Notes: generated from the sequence alone by a model not told the origin. A stretch of DNA of 64,000 bases from Thermoleophilaceae bacterium (GCA_036378175.1 DASUWY010000034.1:1-64000), one strand, 5' to 3'; counted from the stretch's first letter, positions 29,879 through 40,847 are shown. Numbers and translations: made by a program.

Positions 29879-32512
29879 ATGGCGCGCCCAGTTCCCCAGC
29901 GGCAGTCGGCCACCCTGCTCGAGCGCGGCGCTCAGCTGGCGGCTCTCGAGGAAGCTCTGGCCGGCGCGGTGGCGAGCGGCAGCGGGCGGATGGTGCTAGT
30001 GGGAGGCGAGGCGGGCGTGGGAAAGACGTCTCTCTTGCGCGCGTTCTGCGACGGGCAGTCCGTGCGGGTGTTCGCGGGCGCGTGTGACGCCCTGTTCACG
30101 CCGCGCCCCCTCGGGCCGTTCGTCCAAATAGCGGAGAGCGTGGGGGGCGAGCTGGAGGCGCTCGTGGCCGGCCACACCAAGCCGCATGAGCTGGTGTCCG
30201 CGCTGCTCGCCGAGATCGGCGACCGGCGCGGCAGCGTGCTGGTGCTCGAGGACCTTCACTGGGCGGACGAGGCCACGCTCGACGCACTGCGGCTGCTCGC
30301 ACGGCGCGTGGAGACGGTGCCCACGCTGGTGGTCGCGAGCTTCCGCGACGACGAGCTCGACCGCATTCACCCGCTGCGCATCGTGCTCGGTGAGCTCGCC
30401 ACAAGCCCGGCGGTGGAACGCGTCAGTGTGCAGCCGCTGTCGGCGGCCGCGGTGGCGAGCGTCGCGAAGCCATACGGGATGGATGCCGAAGATCTGCACC
30501 GGAGGACCGGCGGCAATCCGTTCTACGTCACCGAGGTGCTGGCCACGGGCGATGGCCGTGTACCGGCCACAGTCCGTGACGCGGTGCTGGCGCGTGCCGC
30601 GCGGCTCGACCCGCAGGCGCGCGCTCTCATGGAGGCCGTGGCGGTGGTGCCGCCCAGGGCGGAGCTGTGGCTGCTCGAGCGCATCGCTCCGGAGAGCGTG
30701 GATCGAGTGGACGACTGCCTCGCGTCCGGAATGCTCACCGGCAGCGGCGCCGGGGTGGCATTCCGGCACGAGCTCGCCAGGCTCGCCGTGGAGCAATCGC
30801 TCACCCCCACGCGCGCGCTTGACCTTCACCGCCAGGCGCTCGAGGCGCTGGCCTCACCGCCCGCGGGGGCGCCGGACCTCGCGCGCCTCGCACACCATGC
30901 CGAGGCGGCGGCGGACGGGCCGGCGGTGCTCCGCTTCGCCCCAGCCGCGGCCGCGCGCGCGGCGTCGCTTGGAGCGCACCGCGAGGCCGCCGCCCAGTAC
31001 GCACGGGCGCTCCGCTTTGCCGAGGGCGAGCCGTTCGATACGCGCGCGGACCTCCTGGAGCGCGCCTCGCACGAGTACTACCTCAGCGCCCAGCTGGAGG
31101 AGGCGCTGGCCGCTCAGGAGCAGGCACTCGCGTACAGGCGCGAGCTCGGCGACACGCTGCGGCTTGGGGATGCGTTACGGGCGCTGGCGCGCCTCCTCGG
31201 GTTCGCGGGCCGAGCAAATGAGGCGGAGGCCGCGTGCCGCGACGCGATCGCGCTCCTCGAGCAGCTCGAGCCCTCGCCGGAGCTTGCGCGGGCGTACGGG
31301 AAGATGGCCCAGCGCCGCCAGAACTGGGCCGACAACGCGGGCGCCATCGCCTGGGGCGAGCGCTCGCTGGAGCTTGCCGAGCGCTTTGACCGGGTCGAGA
31401 CCATCGTGTACGCACTCACCACGATCGGCACAGCGGAGTTCCTGGAGGGCATGCCGGCTGGCCGTGAGAAGCTCGAGCGCGCCCTCGCCATGGCGCGTGA
31501 GCTCGGGCTGGACGATGACGCCGGGCGGGCGTTCGTGAACCTCGTCTGGGACTCCATCCGGGAGCGGCGGCTCGAGGACGTGGAGCGCTATCTCGCCCCC
31601 GGGCTCGAATACTGCGACGAGCGCGGGCTCGGCTACTGGTGGCTCTCCCTCCTCGCGTGCCGCGCGAGCCTGGAGCTCTCCCGCGGCGACTGGCCGGCCG
31701 CCGAGGCCACGGCCACCGCCGTGATCGACGACCCTCGCCATTCGAAGGTCGCCCAGGGACTCTCGCTGGCGGTGCTCGGGCTGGTGCGCGCCCGCCGGGG
31801 AGACTCCGATGCGCGGGCCGCACTCCACGAGGCGCTGCACATCGCGAGGCCCACCGGCGAGCTCCAGCAGATCGAGCCCGTGGTGGCCGCCATCGCCGAG
31901 ACGGCCTGGCTCGAGGGTCGTGGTGAGGAGGCGGCGGCGGAGCTTCGCGCCGCGCTCGACCTGGCGCTTACGAGAAACGCCGCGTGGGAGATCGGCGAGC
32001 TCGCGTGCTGGTGCCGGCGGATCGGGATCCCTTACGAGGCCGCCGTGCCCGAGCGGGCGCGGCCGTATGCGCTCGAGCTGGAGGGCCACCCTGTGGCCGC
32101 CGCGCACGAGTGGCGGGAGCTGGGCTGCGCATACGAGGCGGCGCTGGCGCTGGTGAGCTCCGGCGACGAAGCCGCGCTGCGCCAGGCGCTGGACGGGCTG
32201 CAGCGCCTGGGCGCGCACCCCGCCGCCGCAATCGTCACCCGCCGCCTGCGGGAACTCGGCGCGCGCGGCCTTCCACGCGGCCCTCGCCGCGCCACGCGCG
32301 CCAACGAGGCGAACCTGACGCCGCGGGAGCTCGAGGTGCTGGGGCTCGTGGCGGAGGGACTGCGCAACGCGGACATCGCGGCGCGGCTCTTTCTCTCGGA
32401 GAAGACGGTGGACCACCACGTGTCGGCCATCCTGCGCAAGCTAGGCGCGCGCACGCGCGCGGAGGCGAGCGTGAAGGCTGTGCGGCTCGGGCTCGCCGGA
32501 CAAGACGGGTAG
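29879..32512 (+). CDS. Large ATP-binding LuxR-family regulator (LAL/MalT-like)
   Basis: An 877-residue regulator. The N-terminal AAA_16/NB-ARC-like ATPase has Walker A VGGEAGVGKTSLLRAF (about 41-56) and Walker B VLVLEDLHWADEATLDALRLLA. RTGGNPFYVTEVL is the sensor region. A long middle part (about 330-800) is made of TPR-like helical repeats (for example REAAAQYARALRFAEGE and EEALAAQEQALAYRRELGD). The C-terminal LuxR helix-turn-helix is LTPRELEVLGLVAEGLRNADIAARLFLSEKTVDHHV. Such proteins sense a ligand through the repeats. No ribosome site; GAGATT lies 8 bases before the ATG. The three exported proteins downstream may be targets. Confidence 0.92.
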   Translation: MARPVPQRQSATLLERGAQLAALEEALAGAVASGSGRMVLVGGEAGVGKTSLLRAFCDGQSVRVFAGACDALFTPRPLGPFVQIAESVGGELEALVAGHTKPHELVSALLAEIGDRRGSVLVLEDLHWADEATLDALRLLARRVETVPTLVVASFRDDELDRIHPLRIVLGELATSPAVERVSVQPLSAAAVASVAKPYGMDAEDLHRRTGGNPFYVTEVLATGDGRVPATVRDAVLARAARLDPQARALMEAVAVVPPRAELWLLERIAPESVDRVDDCLASGMLTGSGAGVAFRHELARLAVEQSLTPTRALDLHRQALEALASPPAGAPDLARLAHHAEAAADGPAVLRFAPAAAARAASLGAHREAAAQYARALRFAEGEPFDTRADLLERASHEYYLSAQLEEALAAQEQALAYRRELGDTLRLGDALRALARLLGFAGRANEAEAACRDAIALLEQLEPSPELARAYGKMAQRRQNWADNAGAIAWGERSLELAERFDRVETIVYALTTIGTAEFLEGMPAGREKLERALAMARELGLDDDAGRAFVNLVWDSIRERRLEDVERYLAPGLEYCDERGLGYWWLSLLACRASLELSRGDWPAAEATATAVIDDPRHSKVAQGLSLAVLGLVRARRGDSDARAALHEALHIARPTGELQQIEPVVAAIAETAWLEGRGEEAAAELRAALDLALTRNAAWEIGELACWCRRIGIPYEAAVPERARPYALELEGHPVAAAHEWRELGCAYEAALALVSSGDEAALRQALDGLQRLGAHPAAAIVTRRLRELGARGLPRGPRRATRANEANLTPRELEVLGLVAEGLRNADIAARLFLSEKTVDHHVSAILRKLGARTRAEASVKAVRLGLAGQDG

Positions 32513-32530
32513 GCCACACGCCGAAATCTG

Positions 32531-32542
32531 GGGAGATCTCCC
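32531..32542. promoter_or_regulatory. Palindrome GGGAGATCTCCC upstream of the small exported protein
   Basis: A perfect 12-base palindrome in the 91-base gap between the LuxR regulator and the gene at 32604. It has no T tract, so it is more likely an operator than a terminator; the LuxR protein just upstream is one candidate ligand. Confidence 0.4.
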
Positions 32543-32603
32543 GATCCCCGGATGGCGGCGCGCACTTACGGTCGACTGCGACAACCAGCCCCAGGAGGCC
32601 ACC

Positions 32604-32888
32604 GTGAGAAGCATCCGCCGCTGCACCCTCATCGCCTGTGTCGTCGCGCTGCTCGCCCTGCCCGCCGCGGCGGGCGCAATGCCGCAAATCGACCCGGGCG
32701 TGGCGCTACACCAGGAAAACGCCTACCCGCCGGCACCGGCGCCGAACACCACCGTGGTTCGCACCGTGAAGGTCGCCGGCAGCGACACCACGCTCCCCAC
32801 CGTGCTGGCCGCGCTCGCGCTCGGCATCACGTTCGCCGGAGCCGCCTACATCACGCTCCGGCTGAAGCCGCAGCCGCGCGGCTCCTGA
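32604..32888 (+). CDS. Small exported protein with C-terminal membrane anchor
   Basis: A 94-residue protein. A signal peptide (RRCTLIACVVALLALPAAAGA, cleavage likely after AGA) leads to a short Pro-rich external segment and a C-terminal helix (TLPTVLAALALGITFAGAAYITLRL) with a basic end. AGGAGG precedes the GTG at good spacing, so unlike many neighbours it has a normal leader. It matches a class of small secreted proteins common in soil actinobacteria. No function is recognised. Confidence 0.75.
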   Translation: MRSIRRCTLIACVVALLALPAAAGAMPQIDPGVALHQENAYPPAPAPNTTVVRTVKVAGSDTTLPTVLAALALGITFAGAAYITLRLKPQPRGS

Positions 32889-32990
32889 GCTCCCGCGACA
32901 GCCACCGGCCGGATCCAGAACGCGGATTCGGCCGGTGGGCTGTTCGCCGCATGACTCCCCGATCGCTCAAGGGTTCCGCCGCAATGACCG

Positions 32991-33701
32991 ATGGGGCACG
33001 GAGTGCCAGGCCTCCCGATCCTCCTCGTAGTTGCCTCGGCTGCGGTCGCGCTGACCGGCTGCGGATCCTCGAGTGAGACGCGCGTGACCGCGGCCCGTCC
33101 CACCGCATCCGTCGCGTTGGGGCCCCAGGGGAGGCTCACGAGGGCGGAGTTCGACCACCTCGTCGCGGCGATGTCCGGACTGGACGCTGCCGCGCGCGTA
33201 CACGACCCGCGTGCGCGGGTGGACCGCATGAACGCGATCTGCACCTCACTCAGCGTCCCCTCGACGGCGCTCCTTGCCGCGATTCAGAAGGACTGTCAAG
33301 GCACCGTCGGGGTGTATGACCTCCTCACCGGCTTGACCGGGAGGCTCCAGGGGTGTGACCAGCAGGGCGCCGGCGGCCGGCCCTGTGTGGTAGACGCCCT
33401 GAGCCGCCTTCACCGCGTGGCGGCGAACGAGGTCACCACGTCGCGCGCCTCCGTCCATGAGCTGCGGCGCCGTGGCCTTCGCGGGCTCTGCGCGCGTGTC
33501 ATAGGCGCAAATCCCCAACAGATCGCGGCGCTGGCGAGTATCCGCAACGCCGCGGGATACGCGGCATCGGCTGCCTCGAGCGCAGACGCTCCGGATTACC
33601 TGGCCGACCTCCGCCGGCTCGGAGCGGGCGTGCGAGCGCTGGCCCGCAACAGCTATCCCGGCAGCCAGCGACGGGCGATCCTCACCTGCCCGCACGCGTG
33701 A
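32991..33701 (+). CDS. Putative lipoprotein, unknown function
   Basis: A 236-residue protein with an N-terminal hydrophobic leader and lipobox (AVALTGCGSSS). The mature part is helical and has paired cysteines (about residues 84, 101, 119, 130 and near the end) suggesting disulfides outside the cell. No family is recognised. The ATG at 32991 is chosen because it gives a complete leader; an in-frame GTG at 33003 is possible. The stop overlaps the next start (GTGATG). Confidence 0.7.
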   Translation: MGHGVPGLPILLVVASAAVALTGCGSSSETRVTAARPTASVALGPQGRLTRAEFDHLVAAMSGLDAAARVHDPRARVDRMNAICTSLSVPSTALLAAIQKDCQGTVGVYDLLTGLTGRLQGCDQQGAGGRPCVVDALSRLHRVAANEVTTSRASVHELRRRGLRGLCARVIGANPQQIAALASIRNAAGYAASAASSADAPDYLADLRRLGAGVRALARNSYPGSQRRAILTCPHA

Positions 33702-34333
33702 TGCATGGCGCCCGCCTACCCGTTGCTGCCCTCATCGCGGGCGTGCTCGCCTGCGTCGCCGTGATCGCGGTGGAGCTGAAGCAGTCACGCACCGGCCATC
33801 ACTACCAGCTCAGCTACAGGGCACCTGCGCCCGAGACGAACCGCGCGGTTCACAGCCCACCCCTTCGCCCCCTTCATCGCAGCCACCTGAACGGTTACTG
33901 GCGCGCCACGGGCTACGTGACCACGGGCGACGGCACGATCTATCCGCTGCACACCGAGCTCGACCGCAGGTGGCTCTTCTATCGCGCCTGCCTCGCACAC
34001 AGATGCCACCTCAGCTTCGCCCGTTCGTCTTCGAGCGGCGCGCTCATGGCGGTGGTGCGCCAGAAGAGCCGCACGATCTGGACCGCGGCATTTCCGCGCT
34101 ACGGAGAGATCGTCTGCGGGAGGCCGGGCCACACCCGCGCGCTGCCGCTCTCGTCGCGCTGGCAATTCCACCTCACCCCGGCACTGCCGCGGCTAGAGGC
34201 CACGGAGATGGTCACGCCCCCGCGCTCCTGCTCATCGAGCCCGTTCGAGATCGAGTGGCTGGCCACGCCCGCCGCCGCGCCCAGCGCGCCGCCCGCTCCG
34301 TCGCCTGCGGGGGCGCCCGCCCAGGCCTCTTAA
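33698..34333 (+). CDS. Putative membrane-anchored exported protein, unknown function
   Basis: A 211-residue protein with an N-terminal signal-anchor (VAALIAGVLACVAVIAVELKQS). A folded region follows (about 70-180: YWRATGYVTTGDGTIYPLHTELDRRWLFYRAC) with four cysteines, and a Pro/Ala-rich tail closes it. It is translationally coupled to the lipoprotein before it (GTG 33698 or ATG 33701). The pair probably acts together at the cell surface. Its TAA stop is also the start of the -10 of the next gene. Confidence 0.68.
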   Translation: MMHGARLPVAALIAGVLACVAVIAVELKQSRTGHHYQLSYRAPAPETNRAVHSPPLRPLHRSHLNGYWRATGYVTTGDGTIYPLHTELDRRWLFYRACLAHRCHLSFARSSSSGALMAVVRQKSRTIWTAAFPRYGEIVCGRPGHTRALPLSSRWQFHLTPALPRLEATEMVTPPRSCSSSPFEIEWLATPAAAPSAPPAPSPAGAPAQAS

Positions 34334-34336
34334 CAT
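34331..34336 (+). promoter_or_regulatory. Candidate -10 for nicotinate phosphoribosyltransferase, overlapping the previous stop codon
   Basis: TAACAT ends 7 bases before the ATG at 34344, giving a leaderless transcript. Its first three bases are the stop codon of the upstream gene. Confidence 0.5.
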
Positions 34337-34343
34337 CCCCCGC

Positions 34344-35438
34344 ATGGCAACTCGTGCCGAGCGGCAGCGGCTCGACCCATCGGTGTTCCGCCTCCCCGTC
34401 GAGCGCATCCGGGAGGGCTACTACTCAGACGCGTACTTCAACTTCTCCAAGGAGCTGCTCGAGGAGGAGGACCGGCATCCGCAGGTGGTGATGCAGGTGT
34501 TCCAGAAGCAGGAGTCCGTGCTGGGCGGCGTGGACGAGGCGATCGCGGTGCTCAAGCAGTGCGCGGGCCGCCACACGGCCGGCGGCTGGGTGGATGGCTG
34601 GAACGAGCTGACCGTCCGCGCGCTGCACGAGGGCGACGAGATCGCGCCGCACGAGACCGTGATGACGATCGAGGGCGACTACTCGCTCTTCGCGCACCTC
34701 GAGACGGTCTACCTCGGCTGCATGGCCCGGCGCACGCTGGTGATGAAGAACGTGCACGAGGTGGTGGAGGCGGCGCGCGGCAAGGAGATCCTCTTCTTCC
34801 CGGCGAGGCACGACCACTGGCTCGTGCAGACCGGTGACGGCTGGGCCGCGCACGTGGCCGGTGCGATCGGCGTGTCCACGGACGCGCAGGCATCGTGGTG
34901 GGGCGGCCGCGGGATCGGCACGGTGCCGCACGCGCTGATCGCGGCGTACAACGGCAGCACCGTGGAGGCGGCGAAGGCGTTCGCGCGGCGCTACGCCCAC
35001 GAGATGAACGTGACCGTGCTCGTGGACTTCGAGAACGACTCGGTGCGCACCGCCCTCGACGTGGCCGAGGCCCTGGGCGATGACCTCTGGGGCGTCCGGC
35101 TCGACACCTCCGAGCGGCTCGTGGACCGGGCGCTCTGGCACGAGATGGGCGACTTCCGGCCAACCGGGGTGAACGAGGTGCTCGTCCACCGCGTCCGCGA
35201 GGGGCTTGACGCCGCGGGCCACCAACGGGTGAAAATTGTCGTGTCAGGCGGGTTCGACGCGGATCGGATCCGCAGGTTCGAGGCCGAGGACGTGCCCGTG
35301 GATGCCTACGGCGTGGGCTCCTCGCTCCTGCGAGGACAGAATGATTTCACCGCTGACATAGTGCTCGTGGACGGGCGAGAATGCTCCAAGGTGGGCCGCA
35401 GGCATCGGCCCAACCCCCGATTGGAGGTTGTGGAGTAA
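34344..35438 (+). CDS. Nicotinate phosphoribosyltransferase
   Basis: A 364-residue enzyme of NAD salvage making nicotinate mononucleotide from nicotinate and PRPP. It is of the short form found in archaea and some actinobacteria. Landmarks: GYYSDAYFNFSKELL (substrate Tyr/Asp), LETVYLGCMARRTLVMKN, FFPARHDHW, the phosphate-binding GTVPHALIAAYNG, VLVDFENDS and the PRPP-loop region VSGGFDADRIRRFE and DAYGVGSSLLRGQNDFTADIV. The histidine that can be phosphorylated lies in the PHAL or ARHDH segment. Length is short compared with PncB of about 400-490 residues. Confidence 0.92.
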   Translation: MATRAERQRLDPSVFRLPVERIREGYYSDAYFNFSKELLEEEDRHPQVVMQVFQKQESVLGGVDEAIAVLKQCAGRHTAGGWVDGWNELTVRALHEGDEIAPHETVMTIEGDYSLFAHLETVYLGCMARRTLVMKNVHEVVEAARGKEILFFPARHDHWLVQTGDGWAAHVAGAIGVSTDAQASWWGGRGIGTVPHALIAAYNGSTVEAAKAFARRYAHEMNVTVLVDFENDSVRTALDVAEALGDDLWGVRLDTSERLVDRALWHEMGDFRPTGVNEVLVHRVREGLDAAGHQRVKIVVSGGFDADRIRRFEAEDVPVDAYGVGSSLLRGQNDFTADIVLVDGRECSKVGRRHRPNPRLEVVE

Positions 35439-35472
35439 TGATTTGGGGCCAACCAGCCGATTACTCGTCCGG

Positions 35473-37068
<1,596 letters not shown>

Positions 37069-37079
37069 ACTGCGCGCCC

Positions 37080-37484
37080 GTGTTCGGGCGGATCGACCAC
37101 ATCGGCGTCGTCGTGGAGGACCTCGACAGCGCAATCAAGCTCTACAGCGAGAGCTTCGGCATGCGCGAGCAGCATCGCGAGACGATCGAGGCATTCGACG
37201 TCGACGCCGTGCTGCTCGAGGTCGGCGACGGCCATGTGGAACTGCTCAAGCCGCTGTCCGGCGACAGCGGGATCGCGAAATTCCTCGAGCGCAACGGCCC
37301 CGGCCTCCACCACGTGGCCTACCAGACCGACGACATAGACTCCACGCTCGAGCAGGTGAAGGCTGCGGGGCTCGACCTCATCGACAAGGAGCCCCGCACC
37401 GGCATCCGCGGCAGTCGTGTGGCCTTCCTGCATCCAAAGGCCACCGGCGGGGTACTCACCGAGCTCGTGGAGCCCGCGCACTGA
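37080..37484 (+). CDS. mce: Methylmalonyl-CoA epimerase (VOC family)
   Basis: A 134-residue vicinal-oxygen-chelate protein. Metal ligands are the His in GRIDHIGVVVEDLD, the second in GPGLHHVAYQTDDID and the Glu in LTELVEP. The spacing and length match methylmalonyl-CoA epimerases, which convert the S to the R isomer in propionyl-CoA metabolism; the mutase itself is not in the window. The stop overlaps the next ATG (TGATG). Confidence 0.88.
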   Translation: MFGRIDHIGVVVEDLDSAIKLYSESFGMREQHRETIEAFDVDAVLLEVGDGHVELLKPLSGDSGIAKFLERNGPGLHHVAYQTDDIDSTLEQVKAAGLDLIDKEPRTGIRGSRVAFLHPKATGGVLTELVEPAH

Positions 37485-37723
37485 TGGCAGACGAGAACAA
37501 CACATCCAAGGCCACGCGAGTGGACATCGGCTTCTCCGGCGGACAGGTGCTGTCCGTGCGCATGCAGGAGTCGGCGTACGAGGACCTGCGGCAGGCGCTG
37601 AACGGCGCCGGTGCGGATGCCGGCTGGCACGAGCTGAAGACCGAGGACTCGGAGCTGTCGCTCCACCTCGCGCAGGTCGTGTACGTGCGGCTCGACACCG
37701 AGAAGCACAGGGTCGGCTTCTAG
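37484..37723 (+). CDS. Small conserved-looking protein, unknown function
   Basis: A 79-residue acidic protein with pattern VDIGFSGGQVLSVRMQESAYEDLRQAL, a middle Trp (WHELKTEDSEL) and a final strand LHLAQVVYVRLDTEKHRVGF. This beta-rich layout, with a conserved-looking LAQVVYVRLD end, suggests a small single-domain fold. No family is recognised. Its tight coupling to mce (one shared base) and the 14-base gap to the PAP2 gene place it in the same transcript. Confidence 0.72.
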   Translation: MADENNTSKATRVDIGFSGGQVLSVRMQESAYEDLRQALNGAGADAGWHELKTEDSELSLHLAQVVYVRLDTEKHRVGF

Positions 37724-37737
37724 AAGCGCGCTGCGCC

Positions 37738-38223
37738 ATGCTCGGCGAGCTCGACGTGGCGGTTCTGCGCGCCTTCCGCACGCGCGGCCACACTTCCGCG
37801 CGCGAACGCGCCGTCGCCGCCTTCTCCAGGCTGGGCGAGCAGGCAATGCTCTGGATGGCGCTGTGCGCGGCCGGCGCGGCCCTCGATCCGGAGAACCGCC
37901 CGGCGTACACACGCGCCGCGAAGACGATCTTCGCCACCTACGCGTGCAACCAGCTGATCAAGGCGGCGGTGCGCCGCCGCCGGCCGCGTCTGGAAGGCCT
38001 GCCGCCCCTCGCCGGCACGCTCTCGGGGCTGTCGTATCCGTCGGCGCATGCCGCAACCTCGTTTGCGGGCGCGCGCATGCTCTCGCACACGCTTCCCGCC
38101 CCGCCGCTGTACGCCACCGCCGTGGGACTCGTGCTGTCGCGGCTCTACCTCGGCCTGCACTACCCGTCCGACGTGATCGCGGGCGCTGGACTGGGCGCGG
38201 CGATCGGGGAGCTCGCGTCATGA
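37738..38223 (+). CDS. PAP2-family membrane phosphatase
   Basis: A 161-residue membrane phosphatase. The three phosphatase motifs are present: KAAVRRRRPRLEG (KxxxxxxRP), SYPSAHAATSFAGA (PSxH) and SRLYLGLHYPSDVIAGAGLG (SRxxxxxHxxxD). Four to five helices surround them. It probably removes phosphate from undecaprenyl pyrophosphate or another lipid phosphate. ATG at 37738 follows the family start. It is coupled to ychF through an ATGA overlap. Confidence 0.92.
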   Translation: MLGELDVAVLRAFRTRGHTSARERAVAAFSRLGEQAMLWMALCAAGAALDPENRPAYTRAAKTIFATYACNQLIKAAVRRRRPRLEGLPPLAGTLSGLSYPSAHAATSFAGARMLSHTLPAPPLYATAVGLVLSRLYLGLHYPSDVIAGAGLGAAIGELAS

Positions 38224-39299
38224 GGATCGGCATCGTGGGACTGCCGAACGCCGGCAAGTCGTCGCTCTTCAACGCGCTCACCAAGGCGGGGGCCGACGCC
38301 GCCAACTACCCGTTCACCACCGTCGAGCCGAACGTAGCCGTGGTGCCCGTGCGCGACCAGCGGCTGGACGCCGTGGCCGAAACGCTCGGCTCCACGCCGA
38401 TCACCTACGAGACGATCGCCTTCCACGACATCGCGGGGCTCGTGCGCGGCGCTCACCAGGGCGAGGGGCTCGGCAACCAGTTTCTCGCGAACATCCGCGA
38501 GACGGACGCCATCGTGCACGTGGTGCGCGCGCACGAGGACCCGAACGTGGTGCACCCCGAGGGCCGCGTGGACCCGCCAGCGGACATCGACACGATCGAG
38601 ACCGAGCTCCTCTACGCCGACCTCGAGCAGGCCGAGCGGCGGCTCGAGCGGGTGTCGCGCCAGGCGAAGTCGGGCGAGCGCGCAGCGGTTGCGGAGAACG
38701 AGTGGCTGAAGCAGGTGATCGAGGCGCTTCGACAGGGTCGCCCGGCCCGCACCGTTCCCCCGCCCGCAGACGCTCCAGAGGCCATGCGCAACCTCCAGCC
38801 GCTCACCGCGAAGCCGGTGCTCTACCTGGCGAACGTGGGCGAGGGCGAGACGGAGGTGCCGCCGGAGATCGCGCGGTACGCCGAGCGAGCGGGAGCCCGC
38901 GCCGTGGCCGTGAGCGCGCGCATCGAGGCGGAGCTGTCAGAGCTGGACGACGACGAGGCTTCGGCGATGCGTGACGACCTCGGCGTGCCGGAGTCCGGGC
39001 TCGACCTGGTGGTGCACGAGGCGTTCGCGCTGCTCGACCTGATCCAGTTCTTCACCGCCGGCGAGGCGAAGGAGGCACGCGCCCACGCCATAGAGCGCGG
39101 CACCACAGCCTGGGGCGCCGCGGGCGAGATTCACACGGACATCCAGCGCGGCTTCGTGCGCGCGGAGGTGGTGCCGTGGAACCAGCTGGTGGACGCTGGG
39201 GGCTATGCCGGCGCGCGAGAGAGAGGAACGCTCCGCCTCGAAGGGCGCGACTACAAGATGCAGGACGGTGACGTGATCACCGTGAAGTTCACGCCCTAG
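38220..39299 (+). CDS. ychF: Redox-/translation-associated P-loop ATPase YchF (Obg family)
   Basis: A 359-residue Obg-family protein. The P-loop is [14 protein letters not shown], with switch motifs [10 protein letters not shown] and [22 protein letters not shown]. The base-specificity motif is YLANVGEGE (NVxE, typical of ATP rather than GTP specificity). The C-terminal TGS domain includes [41 protein letters not shown]. It binds ribosomes and is universally conserved. The end overlaps the convergent SpoIID-like gene by 4 bases. Confidence 0.97.
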   Translation: MRIGIVGLPNAGKSSLFNALTKAGADAANYPFTTVEPNVAVVPVRDQRLDAVAETLGSTPITYETIAFHDIAGLVRGAHQGEGLGNQFLANIRETDAIVHVVRAHEDPNVVHPEGRVDPPADIDTIETELLYADLEQAERRLERVSRQAKSGERAAVAENEWLKQVIEALRQGRPARTVPPPADAPEAMRNLQPLTAKPVLYLANVGEGETEVPPEIARYAERAGARAVAVSARIEAELSELDDDEASAMRDDLGVPESGLDLVVHEAFALLDLIQFFTAGEAKEARAHAIERGTTAWGAAGEIHTDIQRGFVRAEVVPWNQLVDAGGYAGARERGTLRLEGRDYKMQDGDVITVKFTP

Positions 39300-40756
39300 C
39301 GGACGCTGACCGCGGGACCGTCGAGCTGTCCCACCACCACGCGGAACAGGCCCTTGCCCTTCACCGCGACGTTGTAATAGCCGCGCCTGCTCAGGCGGGT
39401 GCGGCCGACGGTGTGCCAGCGGCCGTCGCGGCCCTTCCTCTGAATCTTCGCCACGGCGCTCTTCGGCGCGGGCCAGAGGGAGCCGTAGAGGCGCGCCGGC
39501 TTGCCGGGCTTCCCAGGCTTGCCCGGCTTGGGCCTGGCGAAGAAGTTGGGGCTCGAGAGCTCGGTGCTGCTCGCCTTCACCCCGCCGCCAGGCGTGGGAG
39601 GCGTGGGCGGAACGCTCGGCTTCTGCTTGGTGGAGAAGCGGTTGAAGGACGCCCATGTGTCGTCGAGGCCGAGGCGCGTGCGCAGATCGGTGCCGCGCAC
39701 CGTCTTGCTGCCGCGCGAACCCACCACCGCCGCCCACACGATCCGCGGAGACACGCCGCGCTTGAGCACCTTGATGCCGCGCAGCTTGCCGCGCACCCAC
39801 GATCCGAGCCGGCGCTGGAGCTGAGCGGTGGTCAGCCGGATCTGCCAGCGGTGCTTCGGCGAGATGTTGTCGTACGGGTCGTTCACGCCCACGAGGTAGG
39901 GCTCCGGCTGGGCGCCATAGAAGACGTTCTGGATGTCCTCCGTACGGCCACCCGAGGTGGAGAAGAAGTAGGTGGCGGCGATCTGGCCGTTGTAACGGAG
40001 CACCTGGCCCGCGGTCGCATCGACGGCCGCGTTGGTGCTCGCCACCTCGCCGTCGGCGCCCTTGTACACCTGCGAGCGCGTGTCCGGGTACTGGTCGAAC
40101 ACCGGGCCGCCGGCGTCGGTTGCGAGCGCATAGCTGCGCGCCGCCACTGCCTGCGCCTCGAGCGCCGCGGGCGCCCACGACGACGGCATCTCGCCTGGCA
40201 CGACGCCCTTCACGTAGTCGTCGAGATTCACCACGTTCACGACGGCAAGGCCGCTGAACGGGCTCGGCCGGAACTCGAGCGCGCCGTGGTAGTGACCGGC
40301 GTACACGCCGTTGATGGCGCGGCCGCCCAGGCGCAGCGGCATGGCCGAGCTGGTGATGTCGAGCGGCTGGTCGAAGTGGCCGAGCCGCTTGCCCTTCGGG
40401 TCGTAGAGGATCACGCGGGTGAGCCCGGTGAGCTTCACGCGGTAGGTCTTCGCGGGGTTGAGCTTGTGGCCGCCGCCGTCGGTGGCTCCGCTGAACGTGG
40501 CGGTGCGGCTGCCCGTCTGCAGCAGCACGCGGATGTCGGACTGCCCCGCCTTCGAGAGGTCGGTGCCCTGGTAGTAGTGGGCGAGGATCTGCTTGTAGTC
40601 GTAGCCGTGCTTCGCGAAGCCGTACGCGCCGTACTGGCTCATGCCGATGCCGTGGCCGAAGCCGGCGCCACGGATGATCTGACGCACGGCGGCGCCCGCG
40701 GCGCCGGGCAGCGCAAGCGCCGCGATGAGCGTGAGTGTGGGAGCTAGACGTCGCAT
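39296..40756 (-). CDS. SpoIID/LytB-domain secreted protein
   Basis: A 486-residue secreted protein. A signal peptide (LTLIAALALPGAAGA) precedes the SpoIID domain, about residues 25-340. Visible motifs are GFGHGIGMSQYGAYGFA, VVNLDDYVKGVVPGEMPSSWAPAALEAQAVAARSYAL with the presumed catalytic Glu of SpoIID, TSGGRTEDI and GWG-like GLDDTW region. SpoIID is a peptidoglycan transglycosylase in spore formers; this kind of organism is not known to sporulate. A Pro-rich linker contains a collagen-like PGKPGKPGKP run, followed by a C-terminal beta domain (RLYGSLWPAPKSAV to [10 protein letters not shown]). Confidence 0.88.
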   Translation of the reverse strand: MRRLAPTLTLIAALALPGAAGAAVRQIIRGAGFGHGIGMSQYGAYGFAKHGYDYKQILAHYYQGTDLSKAGQSDIRVLLQTGSRTATFSGATDGGGHKLNPAKTYRVKLTGLTRVILYDPKGKRLGHFDQPLDITSSAMPLRLGGRAINGVYAGHYHGALEFRPSPFSGLAVVNVVNLDDYVKGVVPGEMPSSWAPAALEAQAVAARSYALATDAGGPVFDQYPDTRSQVYKGADGEVASTNAAVDATAGQVLRYNGQIAATYFFSTSGGRTEDIQNVFYGAQPEPYLVGVNDPYDNISPKHRWQIRLTTAQLQRRLGSWVRGKLRGIKVLKRGVSPRIVWAAVVGSRGSKTVRGTDLRTRLGLDDTWASFNRFSTKQKPSVPPTPPTPGGGVKASSTELSSPNFFARPKPGKPGKPGKPARLYGSLWPAPKSAVAKIQRKGRDGRWHTVGRTRLSRRGYYNVAVKGKGLFRVVVGQLDGPAVSVR

Positions 40757-40847
40757 GGAGGGAGCGTCAACAAAGTAGTCGGCAGCTGAACCAACAACCT
40801 TCAGCCCGAAGAGTCGCGGCCTTTGGGGACGAACCGCGCCGCGTTGT

